Assembly (NCBI RefSeq): GCF_017876165.1
Contig: NZ_JAGINQ010000001.1
Span: 62,001-126,000 of the forward strand
Reading direction: 5' to 3'
Origin: Azospirillum soli
GTDB lineage: Bacteria; Pseudomonadota; Alphaproteobacteria; Azospirillales; Azospirillaceae
Length of the DNA stretch: 64,000 nt
In this document: piece after piece, positions 1-8,072 of the stretch
Layout of the letters: the number at the start of each line of letters is the position of its first letter
Numbering within the stretch: the stretch's first letter is position 1
Made by a program: the position numbers and the translations under genes
The notes under the pieces: generated by a model
Seen by the model: only the letters and a program-made list of their open reading frames with translations
The model's database searches: none
What the model was told of the DNA's origin: nothing

Positions 1-370
1 CACAGCGCCGATGCGCCGAACTCATGCGCATATCATTGTATGGCGCGAACAAATCGCCCCGAACTTCCCGGCTTACCGGTACGAAAGTCGGAGTAAGCGC
101 CCTCGCCGATTCGTGATGGCATACGAGTCGGGCAATTGCCGGGACCAAGTCCGCTGGTTCTCCACAACTGCGCCCCACTAGACGGCGCCTATTGGCCGGA
201 CAGAGCGGCGAAAGGCAAGGCGTTTTAAGCGTTAACTGATTTACCCACCCCTTGGAAGTTCTGCACCATTCAAATAACTTACTTCTCTCTTGCGGAAATT
301 ATATTGACACCCAAATCACGGTATGCAACTTGGTTGCCGGGTTCTAAATGAAAAACCAGGACAACAGGCA
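1..370. other. Leading non-coding region upstream of mucR
   Basis: I see no convincing gene here. The last 100 bases before mucR are clearly more AT-rich than the rest of the window, as expected of a promoter or of a MucR-type autoregulatory target. A TTGACA hexamer lies at 304-309, but no well-spaced -10 partner follows, so I do not call a promoter. Confidence 0.5.
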
Positions 371-814
371 ATGAGTGACCAGCTTCGCGCCGATGTGCCC
401 GATAACGCGCTGCTGCGGATGACCGCGGACATCGTCTCCGCCTACGTCAGCAAGAACGTTTTGCCGGCTCAGCAGATTCCCGAGGTGATCAACACGGTCT
501 ACTCGTCGCTGACCGGTCTGAACACGCAGCCGCGGGAAACTCCGGCCGAACCGCTGAAGCCCGCCGTGCCGATCCGCAAGTCGGTGACGCCTGAGTACAT
601 CGTGTGCCTGGAAGACGGTAAGAAGCTGAAGATGCTGAAGCGGCATCTGCGCTCCACCTACAACATGTCGCCGGACGAATACCGTGTCCGTTGGGGCCTG
701 CCGCCGGATTACCCGATGGTTGCGCCGAACTACGCGGCCCAGCGTTCGGAGTTCGCCAAGCGAATCGGCCTGGGCCGCAGCTCCGGCCGGCAGACCCGCC
801 GCAAGGCCGGCTGA
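371..814 (+). CDS. mucR: MucR/Ros family transcriptional regulator
   Basis: 147 aa. MucR/Ros proteins are DNA-binding regulators of exopolysaccharide, motility and cell-cycle genes in alphaproteobacteria, and bind AT-rich targets. Residues 1-50 form the helical N-terminal (oligomerisation) part. The DNA-binding half carries CLEDGKKLKMLKRHL, then NMSPDEYR and WGLPPDYPMVAPNYAAQRS, the family hallmark. The start at MSDQLR matches family N-termini; a longer reading from 323 adds 16 uncharacteristic residues. Oddity: after the Cys, Asp and first His of the Ros zinc site, the place where relatives have the second His (HLxTHY) reads HLRSTY, so this ligand is missing. The gene stands alone and is followed by a strong terminator. 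Azospirilla usually carry several paralogues, so a target cannot be assigned. Confidence 0.9.
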   Translation: MSDQLRADVPDNALLRMTADIVSAYVSKNVLPAQQIPEVINTVYSSLTGLNTQPRETPAEPLKPAVPIRKSVTPEYIVCLEDGKKLKMLKRHLRSTYNMSPDEYRVRWGLPPDYPMVAPNYAAQRSEFAKRIGLGRSSGRQTRRKAG

Positions 815-870
815 GCCTTACGCATTGCCTGATATCGCGTGGGCCCGATATGACACGGGCCTGATACGGC

Positions 871-910
871 ACGGGCCGGCCCCTCATGGACCGGCCCGTT
901 TGCGTTTTGG
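871..910 (+). terminator. Rho-independent terminator of mucR
   Basis: A 9-bp stem ACGGGCCGG (871-879) pairs with CCGGCCCGT (891-899), followed by TTTGCGTTTT. It lies 57 bases after the mucR stop. Confidence 0.8.
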
Positions 911-936
911 GATCCTGCGAAAATAGAGCGGCGATC

Positions 937-1278
937 TCAGCCGCAAGTCCGGCCGCCCGACAGGCGGCAGTTGAAGCGCTCCACGTTGCGGGTCAGTTCC
1001 TGCCCGGTGCTTGCGTTCTCTTCATTGAGGCACTTCAGGAAATCCATCGTCCTGTCGACGTATTCCTTCACCTCGAACTGGCAAGCGGCCATCTTGTCCG
1101 CGCTGACGAAGGTCGTGCTGTCGTCCATGCAGACAGGAATCCCGGGCTTGATGCAACTTGAAATGGTGGCCGCCTGTGCCTGCGCCCCCACCGTCAGCAC
1201 CGCCGACACGGCTCCCGATACCGCCATGGTGACCGTGATCGTCGCCGCGATCGTCCGCGCAAAAGTTGCGCAACGCAT
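937..1278 (-). CDS. Small secreted cysteine-rich protein, unknown
   Basis: 113 aa, family not recognised. Residues 1-36 look like a Sec signal peptide: basic start, long Ala/Val/Thr-rich core and an AQA-type cleavage site. The predicted mature part has six cysteines (residues 42, 50, 66, 83, 104, 112), an even number that suggests disulphides in the periplasm or outside the cell. A good ribosome binding site (GGAGGGAG, 7 bases before ATG) supports the start. It stands alone, with no operon partner. Function unknown. Confidence 0.7.
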   Translation of the reverse strand: MRCATFARTIAATITVTMAVSGAVSAVLTVGAQAQAATISSCIKPGIPVCMDDSTTFVSADKMAACQFEVKEYVDRTMDFLKCLNEENASTGQELTRNVERFNCRLSGGRTCG

Positions 1279-1530
1279 GTGTTGTCTCCCTCCGGACAGA
1301 TCTTACAGGCCGCGGCCCGTTCGTTCGTTCGTCGATGGCGTTTCTACAGGCGTTACACCGGATGCACCAGTGCCCTTCGCGGTTCATAGGTCTACAGTCG
1401 GAACTTGAGCAGTTCGCCCTAGGACCGGCCCCGCAGGTCCGGCACCGGGATGTCAGTGCTCACCATCAGCAGAAGCCAAGACTAGAATCGCGCCCCCGGT
1501 CCCGCCGGTGGGCGCGTTCCTTATGAAGGG

Positions 1531-1755
1531 TCAGCGTTGAGGGTTCTTCTTTTCAGCAGCCCGCTTCTGCACGAAGCGCAGCTTGTTGACAGCCGTCCGC
1601 TTCAGCAGTTCCAGACTGCCGGAGGCCGGACCCGCCACCGACACTTCCTCCCCGGTAACGCCGTCGATGGCCATGACCTTCAGGTAACTGCCGACCCGCT
1701 GGAACTCGAACAGGATTTCGCCTCCGCCGTTTCCAGCCGCATCTTTCCCAGACAT
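1531..1755 (-). CDS. DUF6898-like small conserved protein
   Basis: 74 aa. The core EILFEFQRVGSYLKVMAID, then TGEEVSVAGP and a C-terminal helix AVNKLRFVQKR, fits a small alphaproteobacterial family of unknown function (DUF6898, sometimes mislabelled as serine hydroxymethyltransferase). It looks like a compact beta-beta-alpha cytosolic protein. I start it at MSGKDA; nine more codons upstream are possible but look non-coding. A G+C-rich imperfect hairpin lies about 5-35 bases past its stop (about 1495-1522), but lacks a clear T tract. Confidence 0.65.
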   Translation of the reverse strand: MSGKDAAGNGGGEILFEFQRVGSYLKVMAIDGVTGEEVSVAGPASGSLELLKRTAVNKLRFVQKRAAEKKNPQR

Positions 1756-1894
1756 ACTGCTCTCCGGTCCTGCAACGCCCACGAATGGACAACCCGTTCC
1801 TATACTTTAGCACGCCGGCCAAGGTTCGGAACCCGACACGCAACGCCCTGTTGGTTCGCGCACATCCATCGTCAAAAACGCGAGGGAACGAACA

Positions 1895-2407
1895 ATGGCC
1901 GCCAAGACCATGCAGGATCTTCTGATCGAAGAACTGCGCGACATCTACCACGCCGAGAAGCAGATCACGAAGGCTCTGCCCAAGCTGGCCAAGGCTGCGC
2001 ATTCCGACCAGCTCCGCCAAGCCTTCGAAATGCATCTGGAGCAGACCAAGGGCCAGGTCGAACGTCTGGAGCAGGTCTTCGAGGAACTCGACACCCGCAG
2101 CCGTGGCAAACACTGCGAAGCCATGGAAGGGCTGATCAACGAAGCGCGCGAAATTCTTGAAATGGGCCTCGCGCCCGAAGTGCAGGACGCCGCGCTGATC
2201 GCCGCCGCCCAGAAGGTGGAGCATTACGAGATCGCCAGCTACGGCACCGTCCACGCCTACGCCACCGCCTGCGGCCTGACCAAGGTGGCACAGTTGCTGG
2301 AGCAGACGCTGAACGAGGAAAAGGAAACCGACCAGAAGCTGAACAGCCTGGCGATCAACGACGTGAACAAGAAGGCCATGCAGGCGAGCGGCAAGAAGGC
2401 TGCCTGA
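1895..2407 (+). CDS. DUF892 ferritin-like protein (YciE/YciF type)
   Basis: 170 aa, nearly full length for the DUF892 family. Members fold as a ferritin-like four-helix bundle and are linked to stress or stationary-phase responses; the reaction is unknown. The N-terminal motif MQDLLIEELRDIYHAEKQ, the central EMHLEQTKGQ, and the QDAALIAAAQKVEHYEIASYG helix with its Glu/His residues (possible metal ligands) are clearly present. The start follows GAGGGAACGAACA, a reasonable binding site. Monocistronic by context. Confidence 0.9.
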   Translation: MAAKTMQDLLIEELRDIYHAEKQITKALPKLAKAAHSDQLRQAFEMHLEQTKGQVERLEQVFEELDTRSRGKHCEAMEGLINEAREILEMGLAPEVQDAALIAAAQKVEHYEIASYGTVHAYATACGLTKVAQLLEQTLNEEKETDQKLNSLAINDVNKKAMQASGKKAA

Positions 2408-2543
2408 CGGTCATCTTCGCACACAATCACGCGCGGGCACCCATGCGGTGTCCGCGCGACTTGTTTCAGCCGCCGCCGTTGAAGGGCGCACCGCGAACCG
2501 ATAGAATTGCGGACATTCCTTCACTTTCCATCGGTGCCGGCGC

Positions 2544-2972
2544 ATGCGCAGGGTCCTTGCCGTCCTTCATGCCAGCCTTCTTGCCGGCGCGCTTGCCATC
2601 CTGGCGCCGGCTCCCACCGCCTTGGCCGCCGAGGGTGCCACCGCCCTACCCCCGTCGGTGCGCATCAAGCCGGTGATGGTGCCGGTCGTCACCCGCGGGC
2701 AGATCGAGAAATACACCCAGATCGAGGTGATGCTGGAAATCGCCAACGCCACCCGGCTGGGCGAGGTGCAGCTGGCCATGCCGCGCCTGCATGATGCGGC
2801 CTTGCGGGCGGTGTACACGGGCATCGAGGAAGGCTGGATCGTCCGCGGCAACATCGCGAACATTCCAGCACTCCGCCGCAAAATCGACGAGGAAAGCGTC
2901 AAGCTGTTCGGCAAGGACGTGGTCAGCCGCATCCTCATCACCCCCCTCGCGCGGCAATCATCCTTTCCTTAA
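2544..2972 (+). CDS. Secreted FliL-like protein
   Basis: 142 aa. Residues 1-29 are a signal peptide or membrane anchor (basic MRR start, Leu/Ala core, ALAAEG cleavage-like site). Residues about 48-138 resemble the periplasmic domain of FliL, the flagellar basal-body stator-associated protein: a beta strand (YTQIEVMLEI), PRLHDAALRAVY matching the family PRLRDAxLxxL helix, a helix ending KIDEESVKLFG, and a last strand VSRILITPL. No flagellar gene is near, so a flagellar role is not supported by context. The match is by eye only; it could be an unrelated periplasmic protein. Confidence 0.6.
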   Translation: MRRVLAVLHASLLAGALAILAPAPTALAAEGATALPPSVRIKPVMVPVVTRGQIEKYTQIEVMLEIANATRLGEVQLAMPRLHDAALRAVYTGIEEGWIVRGNIANIPALRRKIDEESVKLFGKDVVSRILITPLARQSSFP

Positions 2973-3014
2973 AGCGTCCTTTCCTCAAGGCCTCGTTTCA
3001 ATAAGGGTCATAGC

Positions 3015-3428
3015 ATGGCAATGGTCTACGTGGCGCGCAGCGCCGCTCTGACGAAGTGGGCCTCCGACGTCGGCCAGGGCAAACACATCTTCAAGCTGGG
3101 CGTGGCCGAGGACAAGGACGCCATGAAGGCCGCCGTCGAAGCCGGCTGGGCCGGCGAGAGCGACTGGAAGGTCGTGCACAGCCAGGAGGTGGAAGACGCA
3201 ACCGAAGAGGACGTGACCGCCCGCCTGATGCGCAAGGAAAAGACCATCGACCCGAACTACTACCCCAAGCTGAAGGGGACGGGTGGCATCTTCCGCATCA
3301 CGCTGACCAACGTGCAGAACAGCCTGCTGGTCGCCAAGGCGATGACCGCTGACGAGCCGCTGACCGAAATCAAGGTCAAGCCGAAGGACATCGCCGAATA
3401 CATGATTCGCAACGCGGTGCCGTCCTGA
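3015..3428 (+). CDS. Unknown small protein, possible GIY-YIG/T5orf172-like fold
   Basis: 137 aa, not recognised with confidence. The start MVYVARS, the later HIFKLGVAED, and EAGWAGESDWKVV recall the layout of T5orf172/GIY-YIG domains (a short strand vYv, then KIGvT, then a helix and a strand), but the typical catalytic Arg/Glu pattern is not obvious. The rest is charged and lacks membrane segments, so it is probably cytosolic. Its stop overlaps the start of the DUF488 gene by one base (TGATG), so the two are probably co-translated. Confidence 0.6.
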   Translation: MAMVYVARSAALTKWASDVGQGKHIFKLGVAEDKDAMKAAVEAGWAGESDWKVVHSQEVEDATEEDVTARLMRKEKTIDPNYYPKLKGTGGIFRITLTNVQNSLLVAKAMTADEPLTEIKVKPKDIAEYMIRNAVPS

Positions 3429-3910
3429 TGACGGACGCCCCGGCCGTCTCTACCAACGGGACCGTCTTCACCATCGGCTATGAGCGCGCCTCGCTCGACG
3501 GCGTGCTGCGGACGCTGAAGGCGCGCGGCGTGGGCGTGGTGCTGGACGTGCGCGACCTGCCCCTGTCGCGCCGCGCCGGCTTTTCCAAACGCCCCTTCTC
3601 CGCTGGGTTGGAAGAGGTCGGCATCGGCTACGTCCACCTGAAGGGGCTGGGCACGCCGAAGGAAGGCCGCGTCGCCGCCCACCAGGGTGACATGGACCGG
3701 TTCTGGAACATCGTCGAAGAAAAGATGCAGACTCCGGAGGCCGAGCACGATTTGCAGCGCGCCGCCGAGATCGCCCGCGAGCGCCCCGCCTGCCTGCTCT
3801 GCTTCGAGGCGTCGCCGCACGTCTGTCACCGGCTGCGCGTCGCCGAGGCGCTCCACGACCGCTTCGGCTTCACCGTCGAGCATCTGTCCGCCACCGAGGC
3901 GTCCTTTTAG
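3428..3910 (+). CDS. DUF488 family protein
   Basis: 160 aa. DUF488 proteins are cytosolic, of unsettled function. Diagnostic pieces are the N-terminal FTIGYERASLDGVLRTL, the VLDVRDLPLSRR strand-turn, RAGFSKRPF, YVHLKGLGTP, and the C-terminal CLLCFEASPHVCHRLRVAE, whose Cys/His residues are the family signature and may bind metal or act catalytically. It starts inside the stop of the preceding gene and is followed after 11 bases by the acetyltransferase gene, so 3015-4371 looks like a three-gene operon. Confidence 0.88.
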   Translation: MTDAPAVSTNGTVFTIGYERASLDGVLRTLKARGVGVVLDVRDLPLSRRAGFSKRPFSAGLEEVGIGYVHLKGLGTPKEGRVAAHQGDMDRFWNIVEEKMQTPEAEHDLQRAAEIARERPACLLCFEASPHVCHRLRVAEALHDRFGFTVEHLSATEASF

Positions 3911-3921
3911 GAACACTCCCG

Positions 3922-4371
3922 ATGCAGTCCCGCTGGTCCCATTTCGACGCGCTGTCCACCCGCGAGCTGTATGCCTTGCTCCACCTGCGCAGCAGCGTTC
4001 TGGTGGTCGAGCAGGCCTCGCCCTACCCCGACATCGACGGCAAGGACCTGGACGCGCATCACTTGGTCCTGTGCGCCGACGACGACCCAACACCCATCGG
4101 CGTCGCCCGCGCGCTCGGCCCCGATCCGGAGACGGGGGCGGTGTCCTTCGGCCGCCTCGCCGTGGCACCGGCGTGGCGCGGCAAGGCGCTGGGGCGGCGG
4201 CTGGTGTCGGAATCGTTGGACTTCCTCGCCCGCCATTGGCCGAACCATGACGTGGTGATCGGCGCACAGCTCTACCTGGAAGCCTTCTACGGCAGCTTCG
4301 GCTTCCGCCGCGTCAGCGAGGTCTACGACGACGTGGGCATCGACCACATCGACATGCGGCTGACGCGCTGA
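3922..4371 (+). CDS. elaA: ElaA-type GNAT acetyltransferase
   Basis: 149 aa, typical ElaA length. GNAT enzymes move an acetyl group from acetyl-CoA to an amine; the ElaA substrate is unknown. Evidence: W(x)nLSTRELYALLHLRSSVLVVEQ, PYPDIDGKDLDAHHL, the acetyl-CoA loop region VAPAWRGKALGRRL (Q/RxxGxG/A-like), and the C-terminal FYGSFGFRRVSEVYDD. It is the last gene of the small rightward operon and converges on the DNA ligase gene with only four bases between stops. Confidence 0.88.
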   Translation: MQSRWSHFDALSTRELYALLHLRSSVLVVEQASPYPDIDGKDLDAHHLVLCADDDPTPIGVARALGPDPETGAVSFGRLAVAPAWRGKALGRRLVSESLDFLARHWPNHDVVIGAQLYLEAFYGSFGFRRVSEVYDDVGIDHIDMRLTR

Positions 4372-4375
4372 TCCC

Positions 4376-5950
4376 CTATCCGACGACCATCCTCTGCAAA
4401 GTCTCCAGCCGGTCGGCCTCCCCCGCCGGCTTGTCCCAGCGGATGCGGTGGACGCGCGGGAAGCGCATGGCGAGCCCGCTCTTGTGCCGGTTCGACGGAT
4501 GGACGCTGTCGAACGCGACCTCCAGCACCAGCCCCGGTTCGACCTCCCGCACGGGACCGTATTTGCGGACGGTGCGGTTGCGCACCCAGCGGTCGAGTTC
4601 CACCAGTTCCGCGTCCGTGAAGCCGAAATAGGCCTTGCCGACCGGGACCAGCTCGTCGCCGCGCCAGACGCCGAAGGTGAAATCGGAATAGTAGCTGGAC
4701 CGCTTGCCGTGCCCGCGCTGCGCGTACATCAGCACGGTGTCGAGCGTCAGCGCCCCGCGCTTCCACTTGAACCAGGGGCCTTTCGGCCGCCCGGCGGTGT
4801 AGGCGCTGTCGCGGCGCTTCAGCATCAGCCCTTCGATGCCGTTCTCCCGCGCCCCTTCGCGGAGCGACTTCAGCGGCTCCCACCCGTCGAAGGGAACCAG
4901 CGGCGACAGGTCCATGCGCCGTGGCCGCACCGCCTCGTACCATCGCTCCAGCCGGGCGCGCCTCTCCATGAAGGGTAGAGCGCGCAGATCCTCGTCGCCG
5001 TCGAACAGGATGTCGTAAAGGCGGACCCAGGCCGGAAACTCTTGGATCATCTTCGCGGTCACCGTCTTGCGGTTCAGCCGCTGCTGCAGGTCGTTGAAGG
5101 AGGCCACGACGCCGTCACGCGCCACCAGCAGTTCACCGTCCAGCACGGCGTCGAAGCTCATGTGGTCGGCGATGTCGGGAAAGGCGGCGGACAGCTCGTC
5201 GCCGGTGCGGCTGTAGATGCGCCGCTCCCCACCCTTGGCCGCCAACTGCACGCGGATGCCGTCCCACTTCCACTCGGCGGAGTATTCGGCCGGGTCCAGC
5301 CCCGCCATGTCCTCCTCTTCCAGGGGATGGGACAGCATCAGCGGGCGGAAGCCTGCGCCGTGCCCGGCGGAGGGGCGCTCCGCCCTGCCCTCCAGCCACG
5401 CGAACAGATCCACATAGGGCGGGGTCAGGCCGTGCCAGCATTCCTCCAGCGCGCCGACCTCGACCTTGCCCCACTCGGCCAGCGCCGTCTTGGCGAGCCG
5501 CGCCGACACGCCGACCCGCAGGCTTCCGGTGATCAGCTTCAGCAGCGCGAACCGCCCGGACGCGTCCAGCGTGTCGAGCCAGCCTTCCACCAGTTCCATG
5601 ACCTGCGACCGCTTGGCGGCGCGCAGCGTGTCCACGACCTCGCTCAGCGACGGTGGCAGGCTGTTGGCGCGCTCCGGACGCTCCGGCCAGATCAGCGCCA
5701 CCGTCTCCGCCAGATCGCCGACATAATCATAGGACAGCGCGAACAGTTCCGGATCGACGCGCGCAGCGACCAGTTGCCGGATCGCCGCCGGCTTGGCCTC
5801 GTGGAAGACCAGCGTTTCGGTCAGCGAGGCCAGCGCCCATCCCCGCTCCGGGTCGGGCGTGGTCGCGAAGAAGTCGGCCAGCAGCCGGATCTTCCCGTTG
5901 CGCGAGGGCATGAAGACCAGCGCGTCGATGAGGTCGGCGAAGCGGTTCAT
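4376..5950 (-). CDS. ATP-dependent DNA ligase, ligase-associated repair cassette
   Basis: 524 aa. Seals nicks in DNA using ATP. Residues 1-200 form the N-terminal helical domain. The adenylation motif EWKWDGIRVQL has the nucleophilic Lys at 228, followed by YSRTG (240s), LDGELLV, GLMLKRRDSAY and the motif V region PWFKWKR. The C-terminal OB domain ends with SNRHKSGLAMRFPRVHRIRWDKP. This architecture belongs to the bacterial ligase usually encoded with an MBL exonuclease, an Lhr-type helicase and PdeM. The ATG overlaps the stop of the exonuclease gene (ATGA), so the two are translationally coupled. The helicase and PdeM genes are at 15473-18587 instead of adjacent. Not a LigD: no primase or nuclease domain is fused. 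Confidence 0.93.
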   Translation of the reverse strand: MNRFADLIDALVFMPSRNGKIRLLADFFATTPDPERGWALASLTETLVFHEAKPAAIRQLVAARVDPELFALSYDYVGDLAETVALIWPERPERANSLPPSLSEVVDTLRAAKRSQVMELVEGWLDTLDASGRFALLKLITGSLRVGVSARLAKTALAEWGKVEVGALEECWHGLTPPYVDLFAWLEGRAERPSAGHGAGFRPLMLSHPLEEEDMAGLDPAEYSAEWKWDGIRVQLAAKGGERRIYSRTGDELSAAFPDIADHMSFDAVLDGELLVARDGVVASFNDLQQRLNRKTVTAKMIQEFPAWVRLYDILFDGDEDLRALPFMERRARLERWYEAVRPRRMDLSPLVPFDGWEPLKSLREGARENGIEGLMLKRRDSAYTAGRPKGPWFKWKRGALTLDTVLMYAQRGHGKRSSYYSDFTFGVWRGDELVPVGKAYFGFTDAELVELDRWVRNRTVRKYGPVREVEPGLVLEVAFDSVHPSNRHKSGLAMRFPRVHRIRWDKPAGEADRLETLQRMVVG

Positions 5951-6981
5951 CCCGCGTCCTCCTCCTCGAACCCGACCAGCGCCAGGGCGCGCGCCCGGAT
6001 GCCGCGTTGGGTCGCGTGGTGGACCAGCGCCTCCTCCCGCCCATGGGTCACCCAGACCTCCGGCGCGCCGACGTCCTCCAGCGTTTGGGTCAGTTCGTCC
6101 CAGTCCGCGTGGTCGGAGATGACCAGGGGCAGCTCCACGCCGCGCTGCCGCGCCCGCTGGCGCACGCGCATCCAGCCGGACGCCATCGCCACCACCGGAT
6201 CGGCCAGCCGCCGCGCCCAGCGGTCGGCCACCGCCGCCGGCGGGGCCAGCACCAGCGCGCCCTTCAGGTCATCCTTCGCCGCGACCGTCGCCGGCCGCAA
6301 CGCGCCCAACTCCACCCCGAACCTTTCATACAGAGTGCAGATCGGCTCCAGCGCGCCGTGCAGGTAGATGGGCCGGTCATAGCCCGCCGCGCGCAGCAGC
6401 GTGATGACCCGCTGGCATTTCCCCAGCGCGTAGACGCCGACCACATGGCTGCGCTCCGGAAAGACCGCCATGGAGTGCAGCAGCTTGTTCACCTCGCCCA
6501 AGTCCGGTGGGTGGCGGAATACCGGCAGGCCAAAGGTCGCCTCGGTGATGAAGACGTCGCAGGGCACCGGCTCGAACGGCGCGCAGGTGCGGTCAAAGCG
6601 CCGCTTGTAGTCGCCGGACACCACGACGCGGCTGCCCGCGTGTTCCAGCACCACCTGCGCGCTGCCCAGCACATGCCCGGCGGGGACCAGCCGCACCGTC
6701 ACCTCGCCGATGCGGAGCGTCTCGCCATAGTCCAGCGGCTGCATCGTTCCGCCGGCCCCCTCGCCCAGCCGCTGCCGCATGATGGCGAGCGTCCCCGGCG
6801 TGGCGAGCACATGTCCGTGGCCCGGCCGCGCGTGGTCGGAATGGCCGTGGGTGATGACCGCGCGCTCCACCGGGCGCAGCGGGTCCACGTAGAAGCCCCC
6901 GGGCTCCACAAAGAGACCTTCGGGGCAGACTTTGATCCAGCGTTCGGGTGGCACGTGTTTGGCTAGCGGGGCGGCGGGCAT
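5947..6981 (-). CDS. Ligase-associated MBL-fold DNA exonuclease
   Basis: 344 aa. A metallo-beta-lactamase/beta-CASP enzyme of the 'mRNA 3'-end processing factor-like' type found with ATP-dependent ligases, acting on DNA in damage repair. The metal motif THGHSDHARPGH is near residue 45, followed by AGHVLGSAQVVLE (third ligand region), VVSGDYK (Asp ligand), ITEATFG, and SDHADWDEL with a late ligand and THGREEAL. I start at MPAAPLAKHVPPE, because the 53 upstream codons do not fit the family and would run into psuG upstream sequence. It is the first gene of a two-gene leftward operon with the ligase, divergent from psuG. Confidence 0.92.
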   Translation of the reverse strand: MPAAPLAKHVPPERWIKVCPEGLFVEPGGFYVDPLRPVERAVITHGHSDHARPGHGHVLATPGTLAIMRQRLGEGAGGTMQPLDYGETLRIGEVTVRLVPAGHVLGSAQVVLEHAGSRVVVSGDYKRRFDRTCAPFEPVPCDVFITEATFGLPVFRHPPDLGEVNKLLHSMAVFPERSHVVGVYALGKCQRVITLLRAAGYDRPIYLHGALEPICTLYERFGVELGALRPATVAAKDDLKGALVLAPPAAVADRWARRLADPVVAMASGWMRVRQRARQRGVELPLVISDHADWDELTQTLEDVGAPEVWVTHGREEALVHHATQRGIRARALALVGFEEEDAG

Positions 6982-7042
6982 TCCCCCAATATAGGCGCAT
7001 CGTTCAAAAGGACAAAATTCCGAAGCAACGGGAGAGACGACC

Positions 7043-7972
7043 ATGCACCCCACCCTGCTGCCGACGCCCGAGGTCGCCGACGCGCTGAACGAAGGCCGGC
7101 CGGTGGTGGCGCTGGAATCCACCGTCATCTCCCACGGCATGCCCTATCCGAAGAACCTGGAGACGGCCCGCGGGTTGGAAGCCCTGATCCGAGCCGAAGG
7201 CGCCGTTCCCGCCACCATCGCCGTCCTTGACGGGCGCATTCGCATCGGGCTGGACGACACCGCCCTAGAACGCCTCGCCTCCGGCGGCAAGGAGGTGCTG
7301 AAACTCAGCCGACGCGATCTCCCCGTGGCGCTGGCGACCGGGGCCGTGGGTGCCACCACCGTCGCCGCGACCATGATCGGCGCCCGCCTCGCGGGGATCC
7401 GGATCTTCGCCACGGGCGGGCTCGGCGGTGTTCATCGCGGCGCCGAAACCAGTTTCGACGTGTCCGCTGACCTTGACGAGTTGGCCCGCACCAGCGTCTG
7501 CGTGGTCTGCGCCGGGGCCAAGTCGATCCTCGACCTGCCCAAGACGCTGGAGGTGCTGGAGACGCGCGGCGTGCCGGTGCTGGGCTTCGGCACGGAGGAG
7601 TTTCCGGCATTCTACAGCCGCAACTCTGGTCTGCCTGTCTCCCATCGCTGTGACAACGTAACCGAGGTCGCGCGCATCCTCCGCGCCAAATGGGACCTTG
7701 GGCTAGAGGGCGGCGTGGTTCTCGCCAACCCGATCCCGGAGGCCGACGCGCTCGACGGCGCCGCGATGGAAGCCTGCATCGCCGAGGCACTGGCCGACGC
7801 GGATGCCAAGGGAATCAAGGGGAAAGCGGTCACGCCTTTCCTTCTGGCCGCGCTGGAACGCATCACGGCGGGGCGCAGCCTGACCGCCAACATGGCGCTG
7901 ATCCGCAACAACGCCATCGTCGCGGCGCGTCTTGCGGCGGCTCTCACGGCCCTCCCCCGACCGATGGCCTAG
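7043..7972 (+). CDS. psuG: Pseudouridine-5'-phosphate glycosidase
   Basis: 309 aa, full length. Splits (in cells, breaks down) pseudouridine 5'-phosphate to uracil and ribose 5-phosphate. Signature blocks: VALESTVISHGMPYPKNLETA, IAVLDGRIRIGL with the family Lys-containing LKLSRRDLP, FATGGLGGVHRGAETSFDVSADL, VVCAGAKSILDLPKTLE, and LANPIPEADA. The start has a GGGAGAG binding site. The usual partner, pseudouridine kinase PsuK, is not adjacent, so either the kinase is elsewhere or the substrate comes from another route. Confidence 0.95.
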   Translation: MHPTLLPTPEVADALNEGRPVVALESTVISHGMPYPKNLETARGLEALIRAEGAVPATIAVLDGRIRIGLDDTALERLASGGKEVLKLSRRDLPVALATGAVGATTVAATMIGARLAGIRIFATGGLGGVHRGAETSFDVSADLDELARTSVCVVCAGAKSILDLPKTLEVLETRGVPVLGFGTEEFPAFYSRNSGLPVSHRCDNVTEVARILRAKWDLGLEGGVVLANPIPEADALDGAAMEACIAEALADADAKGIKGKAVTPFLLAALERITAGRSLTANMALIRNNAIVAARLAAALTALPRPMA

Positions 7973-8072
7973 AACTTTGTACAGAAGGGGTAAGCCCTCT
8001 GCGACCATCGGACTTAAGACCCCGTTAACTCCCCTGGAGCGAATCTGGGGCCGTTCTATAGCGGAGGTCTCT

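Noticed and set aside
304-332. TTGACA at 304-309 as a sigma-70 promoter for mucR
   Set aside because: No -10 hexamer at acceptable spacing; a single hexamer in AT-rich DNA is weak evidence.
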